NCBI GenBank assembly: GCA_002492415.1 | Contig: DKYK01000012.1 | Coordinates: 9,220-26,560 of the forward strand | From: Christensenella sp. UBA7102 | GTDB lineage: Bacteria > Bacillota > Clostridia > Christensenellales > UBA1750 | Reading direction: 5' to 3' | Length of the DNA stretch: 17,341 nucleotides | Part shown: positions 1 to 7,458 of the stretch, one piece after another | Numbering within the stretch: the stretch's first letter is position 1 | Layout: each line of letters opens with the position of its first letter | The notes under the pieces: generated by a model | The model's input: the letters and a program-made list of their open reading frames with translations, nothing else | Told to the model about the DNA's origin: nothing | Database searches by the model: none | Position numbers and translations under genes: made by a program

Positions 1-33
1 GATTGCCGCCTTGATGGTTTCATAGATTGTCAT
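1..33 (-). CDS. Start of a CHC2 zinc-finger primase-like gene (partial)
   Basis: Only the first 11 codons are present, reading MTIYETIKAAI on the minus strand from an ATG at 33; the rest runs off the left edge. A GGAGGG ribosome binding site lies 6 bases upstream of the ATG. The peptide resembles the N-terminus of CHC2 zinc-finger, primase-like proteins carried by clostridial conjugative elements, which begin with a similar short helix before the zinc-binding domain. That match is from memory and rests on 11 residues. The start codon and ribosome binding site are well supported, but the function is tentative. Confidence 0.5.
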   Translation of the reverse strand, partial: MTIYETIKAAI

Positions 34-67
34 AGAAAACCCTCCGTTCATAATATTCTGGAAAGCA

Positions 68-99
68 CGAAGCACCCGCCGTGATTGGCAGGTGCTTCG
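68..99. other. Intergenic hairpin ahead of the primase-like gene
   Basis: CGAAGCACC at 68-76 pairs with GGTGCTTCG at 91-99, and GCC at 78-80 pairs with GGC at 87-89 around one C/A mismatch. Neither side carries a convincing run of T, so it is not a standard intrinsic terminator. It lies in the leader of the leftward gene that starts at 33 and may be a 5'-UTR structure. No riboswitch class is recognised. Confidence 0.45.
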
Positions 100-126
100 C
101 TCCTTCTATTATGGTTATGACGGATT

Positions 127-241
127 TTTCAAAAAACAGGCTAATGACAGGACAATCCTGTTTCAAAAAACAGGACAACTTATCTGAGGACGTAGATTTC
201 TTCACATTTACATGATATAATTAGAAAAATGAAAAAACAGG
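127..241. repeat. Iterated AAAAAACAGG repeats with nested inverted repeats
   Basis: A 14-base direct repeat, TTTCAAAAAACAGG, occurs at 127-140 and 161-174, and its 10-base core AAAAAACAGG recurs at 232-241. The cores start 34 and 67 bases apart, close to a 1:2 ratio. Within the block there are also inverted repeats: ACAGGA/TCCTGT at 147-152 and 156-161, and CCTGTTT/AAACAGG at 157-163 and 168-174. The block lies between divergent genes and overlaps the rightward promoter region, so regulator binding is the simplest reading. Confidence 0.6.
213..221 (+). promoter_or_regulatory. Extended -10 promoter for the DUF6076 operon
   Basis: TGATATAAT at 213-221 is a perfect extended -10 (TGnTATAAT). The matching -35 position around 193-198 is poor, which is usual for extended -10 promoters. 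Transcription would start near 228, so the in-frame ATG at 229 would lack a leader and the downstream ATG at 256 is favoured. Confidence 0.6.
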
Positions 242-255
242 ACAGGAGGGCAAGC

Positions 256-1359
256 ATGAATCAAGAATTGATGACATTGGATTTCTGGCAGGATACGGTC
301 ATATATGAGAGCAAAACATTTCCTGTCGGTACGCTTGCCTGTGATGCACTGAATGTTCCTGTGAATACCATTGCAAAAATAAACGAGCAATGCGAGAAAA
401 TCAATCTGCTGCTTGGAATATTAAACGCCGGACAGGATGCTTCTGCACTCTGTCCTATTGCAAAGGAAGCTGCTCTGACGATGCTCGATATTCTCAGTCA
501 AACACCGCCGTTCTCCTATATGAATATCTCAAAGCACAGAGAACGGATTGAAAAAGCCTTTACTGTGGACAATGCGCTGAAATATGTGGAGTTTGCCATA
601 AAAGCCGCAACCAATTCTTTGCAATTTGAAGAAATCCAGAACTTTACCGATGCGATGATGCTCCAACGCTATACCGCAGTTTTCGGGCATCTGGCATACT
701 CCCTTGGGGAATACCAAACGGCCATGCTTGATTTTGCAGAAAAAACAGACGGCAACGAAGCAGACCGCACCGCAGAGGGTTTTGCAAAAATGTTCGGCAG
801 CTATTTCCCGCCGGAGTTTTCCATCACGGAAGGCAATGCCTGGATGTCTACCCTGAACAATTCCGTTCAGTATGTATCCGTCATCCGTCCCGGCGAAAAA
901 GTTGCGAAGCTGGTCAAGCGGATGCACTATGTATCCTTTGTAGGGATGTTCCGGTCTGATCTCTTTGAGGGCCTGTGTGTGGGTCATGCACCGAAAAAAT
1001 GCAAAATCTGCGGCAAGTGGTTTCTGACCACCAACGCACGGCACACCAAATACTGTGGCGGCTATGCACCGGGGGACAAGCTGCACCGCACCTGTCGGCA
1101 GATCGGCAACCTGAAAGGCAGAGAACAACGGGAACTTGCGGACGATCATCCGGTGAAACAGATTTATGAGAAGCGGCTGAATACCATAAACCGCTATGTA
1201 AAGCGTGGTACTCTGGACGCTGACCTTGCGGAGGTTATGAAAAAACTGGCAAAAGATAAGATGCTCCGGGCATTGAGCAATGTCGCTTACGCCAAGGGTG
1301 ATTATGAAAAAGAAATGGGACAGGCTGCGTTGAAGAAAGAAGCAATAAAAAGAATTTGA
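256..1359 (+). CDS. DUF6076 zinc-ribbon protein
   Basis: This 367-residue protein of unknown function resembles the DUF6076 family found in clostridial mobile elements. The ATG at 256 is chosen over the in-frame ATG at 229 because AGGAGGG lies 5 bases upstream of it and the promoter's -10 ends at 221. The N-terminal two-thirds is helical without a recognised fold. A compact zinc-binding candidate follows, with Cys249, Cys252, Cys267 and Cys280 in a C-x2-C-x14-C-x12-C pattern reminiscent of CGNR-type zinc fingers. The C-terminus is Lys/Glu-rich and likely helical. It is the first gene of a rightward operon with the DUF1835 and sigma-like genes. Nucleic-acid binding is plausible from the zinc ribbon, but no activity is known. 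Confidence 0.8.
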   Translation: MNQELMTLDFWQDTVIYESKTFPVGTLACDALNVPVNTIAKINEQCEKINLLLGILNAGQDASALCPIAKEAALTMLDILSQTPPFSYMNISKHRERIEKAFTVDNALKYVEFAIKAATNSLQFEEIQNFTDAMMLQRYTAVFGHLAYSLGEYQTAMLDFAEKTDGNEADRTAEGFAKMFGSYFPPEFSITEGNAWMSTLNNSVQYVSVIRPGEKVAKLVKRMHYVSFVGMFRSDLFEGLCVGHAPKKCKICGKWFLTTNARHTKYCGGYAPGDKLHRTCRQIGNLKGREQRELADDHPVKQIYEKRLNTINRYVKRGTLDADLAEVMKKLAKDKMLRALSNVAYAKGDYEKEMGQAALKKEAIKRI

Positions 1360-1384
1360 ATTTAGCTAAGAGGTGAGCAACGTT

Positions 1385-2329
1385 ATGTTAGAAGTAGTAT
1401 TTAGCGACAGTGCCGCAGGGACTATGGCGGTTGCGATTGGACATAAGGGTTTTTTAGGCGGAGCAACCAGTGTAATTATCTCTGATGGGACAGTTTCAAA
1501 AGAAGAAATAGAAAAGTTCCAGCATCAAGCAGAAGAACGGGAGCGTTCTGGTTGGGAGAATGCTATACCGTTGGAAGGAAATCGTAAGGACATAGTTAAT
1601 CTTCCGCTGGCATTGTCTGTGGGCAACATCTCCGAAGCAGGAATTTGTTTGGAGCGTGAGTCGGCATTATCTTTGCTACTAAGCATACTGCCCGATATGG
1701 CATCTGAAATCGTAACTGAACTTCTCAATACATCCCGAAAGAACTATGCTACACTACTGGAAAAAGCACAAAACGGAGAGCCGATTCGTGTTTGGGTCGG
1801 ACGAGACCCAGATGATGTGTGCGGATTGTATTGGCTTCTGGAACAACTACGACCAATCGGCTTTGAAAAATTGGATATTACCATTGTGGAGCTTCCAATG
1901 TGGGAAACAAGACCAGATGGATGCATTGTCCAGTATAACGGTTGGGGAGAAGTTGAACCTTATCACTTGGGACGGATGGCATCTCTTGGGAAGAAGTTGC
2001 CAACAAATTACCTTCGTAGTTTGGCTAACCGCTGGAGAGAACTCCAACAGGAAAATTCTCCTCTTCGTGCTGTTATAAACGGCAAACTGGTCAGCGTATC
2101 AGAAACTCTGTATGATACATTTATTCTTCGAGAATTGGATGCACTGGACGACGAGTTTAGGGAAAGCGTGCTCGTTGGACAGGTTCTTGGAAAGAATCAA
2201 TTAGGGATCAGTGATGGGTGGATTGCTTTGCGTGTGGAACAATTTATCAAAGAGGGACTTCTGATCCCAATCACAACTCCTGCACCAAATGCACCTATTT
2301 ATCACCGTATGTTAAAGAAAATAAAGTAA
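1385..2329 (+). CDS. DUF1835/DUF3658 domain protein
   Basis: This 314-residue protein starts with the DUF1835 pattern LEVVFSDSAAGTM and carries a second conserved stretch, RVWVGRDPDDVCGLYWLL, around residues 132-149. The C-terminal third (about 210-314) fits DUF3658, which has a helical, winged-helix-like appearance. The family's biochemical role is not established. The ATG at 1385 is preferred because AAGAGGTG sits 9 bases upstream; an in-frame GTG at 1373 overlaps that site. It lies 25 bases after the DUF6076 gene and 64 bases before the sigma-like gene, all on the same strand. Its codon use looks more A/T-rich than its two neighbours, which suggests a separate acquisition. There is no signal peptide or membrane segment. 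Confidence 0.8.
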   Translation: MLEVVFSDSAAGTMAVAIGHKGFLGGATSVIISDGTVSKEEIEKFQHQAEERERSGWENAIPLEGNRKDIVNLPLALSVGNISEAGICLERESALSLLLSILPDMASEIVTELLNTSRKNYATLLEKAQNGEPIRVWVGRDPDDVCGLYWLLEQLRPIGFEKLDITIVELPMWETRPDGCIVQYNGWGEVEPYHLGRMASLGKKLPTNYLRSLANRWRELQQENSPLRAVINGKLVSVSETLYDTFILRELDALDDEFRESVLVGQVLGKNQLGISDGWIALRVEQFIKEGLLIPITTPAPNAPIYHRMLKKIK

Positions 2330-2361
2330 TAAATAACCCATTAGTTGATCACGGGATATTT

Positions 2362-2400
2362 ATGAGTATTACTAAACTGGAAGGAGGTGCGCTATGCTGA
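2362..2400 (+). pseudogene. Possible 3' remnant of an upstream gene (12 codons)
   Basis: A 12-codon frame, MSITKLEGGALC, ends in a TGA that overlaps the ATG of the sigma-like gene (ATGCTGA). It has no good ribosome binding site of its own, and its KLEGG codons contain the Shine-Dalgarno sequence of the next gene. This is what the tail of a tightly coupled upstream gene would look like. It could be the displaced end of a former neighbour, or chance. Confidence 0.3.
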
Positions 2401-3569
2401 ATGATTTTTCATGGAATATGACCGGATACATACCAAAGTATCAAGTAAATCCGCACGGTGACGGCATCATTTCCTATGTTGCAGAGCGCATTTTCCAACT
2501 GGAACCGGAGCCGCCAGCGGTGGACAGTCTGAATGAATATATCCTGTCTGCTTTGCGGGAAAAGAATTTGCTATATTTTTCGTTCTTTCTGCACCACTAC
2601 GAAACGCAGCTCAACAAGCGCATCAAAGGCTTTCTCAGTGTGGACGGCGGCAATCTGTACGACACAGACCGATTTATCGATATAAAGCTCTCCTGCCGGG
2701 AGCAAATGCTCCAAAAGCTGATGGACTATGATCCTGCCAAGGGTGCGGAGTATGCTACATACATTTTCCCGTTCATCCGGGATGCTATGCTCCGTTTTCG
2801 CATGGGCGAAGAAAAATGGTCGGTGTCCTCTCTGACCAATTACAAAATGGTGCGGTCAATGGCTTGGCTGTACCACAATACCAAGGATGCGGTCAACGAA
2901 TTTTCCAAGAAATACAACTGCGATCTTGCCCTTGCGGAAGAATATCTGAAAGTTGTCCGTGGAATCCGCAATCAGCAGCCATTCTATGTGACAGACGAGA
3001 ACGGCGAGGAAACAGGCGAGGATGTAGCCCTTGACGATAGCTGGAACTATACCGATATCCTCTGGAACGGCATACAGGCAGAAAAGGTGCAGCGGGCATT
3101 TGAGAAACTGAATTACCGGGAGCAAACCTTGCTTGAAAAGCGGCTGGCGATCTGTATGACCTGTGGGCGTGTCGGCTCATGGAAGAACCGCCCCACCTTT
3201 GAAGAACTGGCGGTTATGTTTGAGGGCAGTACAGCCAGCGGTGCAGAACGAGCCTACCGAAAAGCAGTGGACAAGTTGACGGAATTGTTGGTTGCCGAGG
3301 GCGCAATCCATGCAGTCCGGCTAAAACAGAAATCCAAGATCAAGCGAAAAAAGAAAATCGCCGCCGCAATCTACGAATATCAAGCAGACTGCGACGGCGA
3401 ATGGGGTGAGATTTCATTTGACTTTGAGAACGGCACAGCAGAGATCATCCGGCTTGCCGATTGGGATACGACAAAAACAAACCGCTTTGCGAACAAAACA
3501 ATAGCCTATCTTCTGAACTGTGAGAATGAGAAGCTGCCAAAGGAAACGATGGTAGCATTTGAACTATAA
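2394..3569 (+). CDS. Sigma-70-like protein
   Basis: The 391-residue product has the layout of a divergent sigma factor. A region-2-like segment (about 55-140) includes YDPAKGAEYATYIFPFIRD, equivalent to the core-binding and -10 helix of sigma-70 proteins. A region-3-like helix-turn-helix follows (about 145-195), then an acidic linker (200-215) and a region-4-like segment (about 230-300) with YREQTLLEKRL and a predicted helix-turn-helix. The Lys-rich stretch 311-321 leads into a C-terminal domain (325-391) that I do not recognise. AAGGAGGT lies 5 bases before the ATG. It is the last gene of the DUF6076 operon. A role in element-specific transcription is inferred; it could instead be a sigma-derived DNA-binding regulator that no longer binds polymerase. 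Confidence 0.75.
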   Translation: MLNDFSWNMTGYIPKYQVNPHGDGIISYVAERIFQLEPEPPAVDSLNEYILSALREKNLLYFSFFLHHYETQLNKRIKGFLSVDGGNLYDTDRFIDIKLSCREQMLQKLMDYDPAKGAEYATYIFPFIRDAMLRFRMGEEKWSVSSLTNYKMVRSMAWLYHNTKDAVNEFSKKYNCDLALAEEYLKVVRGIRNQQPFYVTDENGEETGEDVALDDSWNYTDILWNGIQAEKVQRAFEKLNYREQTLLEKRLAICMTCGRVGSWKNRPTFEELAVMFEGSTASGAERAYRKAVDKLTELLVAEGAIHAVRLKQKSKIKRKKKIAAAIYEYQADCDGEWGEISFDFENGTAEIIRLADWDTTKTNRFANKTIAYLLNCENEKLPKETMVAFEL

Positions 3570-3581
3570 TCCAACAAACAG

Positions 3582-3632
3582 AAAAACCGCTGCAACTTCC
3601 ATTCTATAAAGAATGAAAATTACAGCGGTTTA
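3582..3632 (-). terminator. Terminator between convergent genes
   Basis: AAACCGCTG at 3584-3592 pairs with CAGCGGTTT at 3623-3631, and an inner CATTC/GAATG stem extends the hairpin. On the minus strand the stem is followed by TTTTTCTGTTT, a good intrinsic terminator for the BlaR1-type gene. On the plus strand the tail is weak (TTTACTATT) but may also stop the sigma-like operon. Confidence 0.75.
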
Positions 3633-3667
3633 CTATTGCTCAATTATTGAAATTACATCTTACAACA

Positions 3668-6301
3668 TCATTCCGTAAGTCGCACTGCCAGTGGTTCCTT
3701 CTCTATAATCGGAACGGACGAAATATTGCAAATTGCATACCCCTTCATCCCACTGCCACTGGTACAACCAAAGCTAACCGAATAAGTGCCTGGAGCCCAT
3801 GCTTCATCCGGATAGATATACCCGGTTGCCCCCGCCTCCACCTTATAGATAACGCCAGCAACATCAATGGTTATTCCACTTGTACCTTCATTTACAACAG
3901 CAATACACCAGTAATGCTTATCCTCGGTCAACTCCATTATTTGTCCGCCGGATGTGTTCCCAGCGAAACTAAAATCAAATACGGTTTCTGTTGTTGGAAA
4001 CTGAATCTCTTGACGGGCTTCTTCGGTAGCAAAAATCCACCATCTGCCATTCATATAAATTTCAATGGTTCCTTCGGTTGCTCCGTACTGATAACCGTAT
4101 CCTGTACCAAAATTGGATTGATCGTCAATCGTGGGTTGCTTACTCCCGTCAACCTGTGAAGTAATTTCTCCGTCCATCACGCCACATCTTGCTTCTATTG
4201 TGCTTTCGTGACCGGTATCAAGATACAACGTACCATTAACCATTACCATGGGGATCAAATCCCAAGTTTCTGCTTCTTCAACAACCTTAATGCCATAAAC
4301 ATCCGCAATTCGTGCAGGATAGGTTTCAAGAATTTCACCGGAGTATTCAATTTCGATCACATCTCCAACTTCTGGTTCGGGTGACGGATGAGTATTTCTA
4401 ATAGGCACTTCAATCCGGTCTGCACTACTCAATTCCCAGCTCCCCTCAACCGGTTTCACAAGATAATAGCCATCATGGATTTCCAGAATTTCGGCTTGGA
4501 ACACTTGGTGTGATTCGTTGGAAAATCCTTCAACCTGAATACAATTATTCTCAAACACCAATCGACCAGTTTCTACCAGTTCATCGGAATTGTACTTTGT
4601 TTTATCTACATACAAAAGGCCATCATTGCTATCCTGTCTAAGGGTGAAATCAAAATATCCTCTGTCAGACAGCTCATAACTTGCTCCGTTGGCATAATCA
4701 CAAATTACAACACGACTGTCAATAACACCGGAACCCCAGGTATATGTGGCGCAGATTTCCGGGAAACCATCTCCGGTAAGATCAGTAAAATAAGCGTTCC
4801 AGATTGGCATACCGTCAATCAAAATTGTTTGGCCGGTAAGTTCCGAAGTGTCAAAGGGTTTTGACGCAATTATTCGTGTCTGGTTGTAGCTGAAAGTAAC
4901 ATCTGGATATATCGGCAGCTTTATAGTTGATTCATCATCCATAGCAGAGGGATTTTCTGTATAATCAAACCACTCTATTACGGAATTTATCTCATCCGCA
5001 ATACGCACCTCTACATTTTCTACTTCGACATAAACAATAATGTCTTCATCAGTAGGGTTTTGCATATTTACACCGATCTTAAACCATGTATCTTTTTCTG
5101 CATCAAATTCCACTGGCATACCATGCGTAAGATAGGTAGCGGTATATCCAGCTTCTGTTGTTTCATCGACCGGAGATAAAAGGACTTCCGTATCACCCAA
5201 TCCATCACCAGACCATATTTTGATTGAGTTCTTAATCGTGCTGACCTCTTCATCCGAATACACAAATTCCTCTTGACTGCCCGCTGGAACAACGATTCGC
5301 AGTGTGTAACTGTCTTGTTTCGGATTTGTCAGGAAGCATACCGCAACAATCACACAGGCAATAACTGACAAAATAATAATCCAGAACGCTGGTTTCTTAT
5401 AATTCATCACGGACTTCACACGCTCCTTTACACCCACCTCACCAAAAGCGAGAGGGCAAGCGGCAATCATACGACGGTTTACGCTGCAGGCCACAAGAGC
5501 CTGAGTGTAATCGGCTCTCTGCTCATTGCCAAGTTCCTTGATGACTTTTTCATCACAGGCAAGCTCAATGTCACGGCACAGCAGCACATAGGCCAGCCAC
5601 ATAAGAGGATTGAACCAATGGATCGTTAGCAAGAGGAAACCAAGGGGCTTCCACCAATGGTCTTTACGACGAATGTGTGCCTGTTCATGGGCAACAACGT
5701 GTTCCAGATTCTGTCCGTTCATATTGAACGGGAGATAAATTCTCGGCTTGATGATACCAAGCACAAACGGAGAGTTTACATTCTCGCTCTGGAAAATGTT
5801 GTCCTTGTAGCGAACGGCGGTATCCACCTTGCGGCGCAGACGCAAATAGCTGATAACTGTGTATAAAGCTAAGATAGCCATGCCTGTAACCCATACAATG
5901 GACAAAACAGGAATAACCGTATTTTCAATGGTTGCCGGTTCGCCCAACTGATCGTGCTTTGTCACTACATAGTATCCACCTTCTCCATCGGAGATAGGTT
6001 CTCTTCCAGCACCGATTGCTGCATCGTAATAAACTGAATCTGGATGATGAATGTCAATATCATCAATGTAGTCATCCATCCACTCTGAAACCAGTTCGCC
6101 GCTTCCAACAGAATCAGGAATTAGCGAAACAGAGCTTTCAATTGTAAATGGGCAGATCAATCTGACAGCTACAATACCCCAAAGCAGTACATTGACCCAC
6201 TTGGGAGCTTTCTTCAGAACGAATCTGAGAATCAGCACAGCCAGGACAAGCCAGCTTGCCGATATGCTCATATTGATGATTTTCAAAAAGAGTTCGTTCA
6301 T
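3668..6301 (-). CDS. BlaR1-type M56 metallopeptidase with large external domain
   Basis: The 877-residue membrane protein has about five membrane segments (near 13-30, 36-52, 128-150, 218-238, 303-323). The M56 zinc protease site HEQAH lies at 205-209, with ELACDE at 246-251 as the likely third ligand. In this family the cytoplasmic protease domain is activated by an outside signal and relieves repression by the partner BlaI protein. The outer part (about 325-877) is far larger than a BlaR1 sensor. It holds an FG-GAP-like calcium loop, DLTGDGFPE (507-515), an OB-like DUF3221 segment (about 600-675) and a C-terminal beta-rich domain (about 770-877). No penicillin-binding signature set is seen, so the ligand is unlikely to be a beta-lactam. 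Its ATG overlaps the repressor's stop (ATGA), with GGAAAGGAGG upstream. Confidence 0.88.
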   Translation of the reverse strand: MNELFLKIINMSISASWLVLAVLILRFVLKKAPKWVNVLLWGIVAVRLICPFTIESSVSLIPDSVGSGELVSEWMDDYIDDIDIHHPDSVYYDAAIGAGREPISDGEGGYYVVTKHDQLGEPATIENTVIPVLSIVWVTGMAILALYTVISYLRLRRKVDTAVRYKDNIFQSENVNSPFVLGIIKPRIYLPFNMNGQNLEHVVAHEQAHIRRKDHWWKPLGFLLLTIHWFNPLMWLAYVLLCRDIELACDEKVIKELGNEQRADYTQALVACSVNRRMIAACPLAFGEVGVKERVKSVMNYKKPAFWIIILSVIACVIVAVCFLTNPKQDSYTLRIVVPAGSQEEFVYSDEEVSTIKNSIKIWSGDGLGDTEVLLSPVDETTEAGYTATYLTHGMPVEFDAEKDTWFKIGVNMQNPTDEDIIVYVEVENVEVRIADEINSVIEWFDYTENPSAMDDESTIKLPIYPDVTFSYNQTRIIASKPFDTSELTGQTILIDGMPIWNAYFTDLTGDGFPEICATYTWGSGVIDSRVVICDYANGASYELSDRGYFDFTLRQDSNDGLLYVDKTKYNSDELVETGRLVFENNCIQVEGFSNESHQVFQAEILEIHDGYYLVKPVEGSWELSSADRIEVPIRNTHPSPEPEVGDVIEIEYSGEILETYPARIADVYGIKVVEEAETWDLIPMVMVNGTLYLDTGHESTIEARCGVMDGEITSQVDGSKQPTIDDQSNFGTGYGYQYGATEGTIEIYMNGRWWIFATEEARQEIQFPTTETVFDFSFAGNTSGGQIMELTEDKHYWCIAVVNEGTSGITIDVAGVIYKVEAGATGYIYPDEAWAPGTYSVSFGCTSGSGMKGYAICNISSVPIIEKEPLAVRLTE

Positions 6302-6669
6302 TGCGAACCTCCTTTCCTGATACGGTCAATCATACGCTGCACTTCGTCAAGATCATCTTCAGACATATCCTGATGCTTTGTGAAAGCAGCAATAAAGGCA
6401 GGCAGAGAACCCTCAAACTTCTTCTCAACCAGTTCGTCGATTTCACACGCCTGGGCTTCATCCTTGGAAACGAGAGAAGTGACTGTGCCGTTTTCATTCT
6501 TCAGCACACCACGCTCACCAAGGCGCTTGATAACGGTATAGGTTGTGGTTCTTTTCCATCCGAGCTGATCCTGACACAGCTTTACAAGCTCAACAGCAGT
6601 GACCGGTTCATGCTCCCACATAATCAAACAAAAACGATATTCACTTTCGTGGATCTTCGGAATTTCCAT
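6298..6669 (-). CDS. BlaI/MecI/CopY-family repressor
   Basis: This 123-residue protein has an N-terminal winged helix (about 5-72), including the recognition region GWKRTTTYTVIKRLGERG typical of the family, and a C-terminal dimerisation part (about 75-123). BlaI-family proteins bind palindromic operators as dimers and are inactivated through proteolysis triggered by the BlaR1 partner. The gene overlaps the M56 peptidase gene by 4 bases, so the two are translationally coupled. AAGGAGG lies 8 bases before the ATG. Two matching operators sit directly upstream, which supports autorepression. What the pair controls besides itself cannot be seen here. Confidence 0.93.
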   Translation of the reverse strand: MEIPKIHESEYRFCLIMWEHEPVTAVELVKLCQDQLGWKRTTTYTVIKRLGERGVLKNENGTVTSLVSKDEAQACEIDELVEKKFEGSLPAFIAAFTKHQDMSEDDLDEVQRMIDRIRKGGSQ

Positions 6670-6684
6670 ATATATAACCTCCTT

Positions 6685-6700
6685 GTCTACACGGTTAGAC
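6685..6700 (-). promoter_or_regulatory. BlaI-type operator 1
   Basis: GTCTACACGGTTAGAC is a perfect GTCTA/TAGAC inverted repeat with a 6-base centre. It lies just downstream of the proposed start of transcription, between the promoter and the repressor's ribosome binding site. Its arms are identical to those of the second copy at 6711-6726. Confidence 0.8.
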
Positions 6701-6709
6701 TTTGATTAT

Positions 6710-6738
6710 AGTCTACACCATTAGACAACGAGAGTCAA
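6710..6738 (-). promoter_or_regulatory. Promoter of the repressor-peptidase pair
   Basis: On the minus strand, TTGACT (6733-6738) and TAGACT (6710-6715) are separated by 17 bases. A TATAAT at 6705-6710 is an alternative -10 but lies 22 bases from the -35. Either choice is covered by the operators. Confidence 0.55.
6711..6726 (-). promoter_or_regulatory. BlaI-type operator 2
   Basis: GTCTACACCATTAGAC is the second copy of the GTCTA-N6-TAGAC palindrome. Its centre is 26 bases from that of operator 1. It overlaps the -10 and spacer of the promoter, where a bound dimer would block polymerase. Confidence 0.8.
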
Positions 6739-6771
6739 TGCATCTGGTAAGAGTTCATAAAGAATTAAGAA

Positions 6772-6818
6772 AGCCCACGACTATTGCTCCAAAAACAGGA
6801 GTCAGCCGTGGGCTTTTT
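6772..6818. terminator. Terminator after the XRE regulator gene
   Basis: AGCCCACG at 6772-6779 pairs with CGTGGGCT at 6807-6814, with an inner CTCC/GGAG stem. The plus strand has TTTTT directly after the stem. The minus strand has the weaker tail CTTAATTCTTT, placed 12 bases beyond the stop of the XRE gene. It also isolates the repressor promoter from read-through. Confidence 0.7.
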
Positions 6819-6825
6819 CAATACA

Positions 6826-7371
6826 TTATTTCTTTCTGGTGCGATAGAGTCCAATAACTGATACAACTGCCGCAAGCGCACTAAGCAATACAGGCTTCAA
6901 CACGGAAAAATAGTACCATATTGGAATATATACCGGAACATCAGCACCACCAATTACAGTAACACTTGTTGATGCGTCCCCTATACTTTTCATTTGATAT
7001 ATTGAACCGAAGAAAAACACATACCTAACCAATGAAGCCGCTGAAACAACCAAAATTACAGCAAACACAATTCTCCAAATTTTACGTCGATGTTCATTCT
7101 GTTTAGAATACTGTTCGTTCAATACTTCCAGTTTAGCCGCCAGAGTTTTGATAAAATCCGGTTCCTCAGAACTTGGAATTTCCTCTCCGAGCAAAACACT
7201 AACTGTGGTTTCCAGAACCTCCGCAATTTGAATAACCATTCCGGCATCTGGAACCGATAAACCTTTCTCCCATTTTGAAACAGTTTGACGAACCACGTTT
7301 AATTTGATTGCAAGCTCCTCCTGTGACAAGCCTTTAGCCTTTCGGAGTACTTTGATATTTTCATTTAGCAT
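6826..7371 (-). CDS. XRE-family regulator with two membrane segments
   Basis: The 181-residue protein has an XRE/HTH_3 helix-turn-helix at about 6-60 (LSQEELAIKLNVVRQTVSKWEKG), a likely coiled-coil stretch at 70-97, and two membrane segments near 100-121 and 157-176 separated by a short external loop. This layout is common in Clostridia for membrane-tethered regulators, but the signals sensed are generally unknown. The ATG at 7371 is chosen because AAGGAGGG lies 6 bases upstream; an in-frame upstream start at 7425 would place the promoter inside the gene. It is a single-gene unit with its own promoter and terminator. An inverted repeat at its -35 suggests autoregulation. Confidence 0.85.
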   Translation of the reverse strand: MLNENIKVLRKAKGLSQEELAIKLNVVRQTVSKWEKGLSVPDAGMVIQIAEVLETTVSVLLGEEIPSSEEPDFIKTLAAKLEVLNEQYSKQNEHRRKIWRIVFAVILVVSAASLVRYVFFFGSIYQMKSIGDASTSVTVIGGADVPVYIPIWYYFSVLKPVLLSALAAVVSVIGLYRTRKK

Positions 7372-7396
7372 GATTATCCCTCCTTTGTATGGGAAC

Positions 7397-7430
7397 ATTT
7401 TATCGCCGAAGCCCGTTGCATTCAAGCAAC
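7397..7430 (-). promoter_or_regulatory. Promoter and candidate operator of the XRE gene
   Basis: On the minus strand, TTGAAT (7420-7425) and TAAAAT (7397-7402) are 17 bases apart. The palindrome GTTGC-ATTCAA-GCAAC at 7415-7430 overlaps the -35, where the regulator itself could bind. Confidence 0.6.
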
Positions 7431-7458
7431 CAATGTTAACATCCGGCTATTTTAGTGC

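Noticed and set aside
229..255. Earlier in-frame ATG for the DUF6076 gene
   Set aside because: It would begin at or next to the predicted transcription start and has no ribosome binding site, while the ATG at 256 has a strong one.
4919..4927. Ser-Thr-Ile-Lys (residues 458-461) in the BlaR1-type protein, resembling the Ser-x-x-Lys of beta-lactam sensors
   Set aside because: The surrounding sequence does not match BlaR1 sensor domains and no companion Lys-Thr/Ser-Gly motif in the right place was seen. A chance match is more likely.
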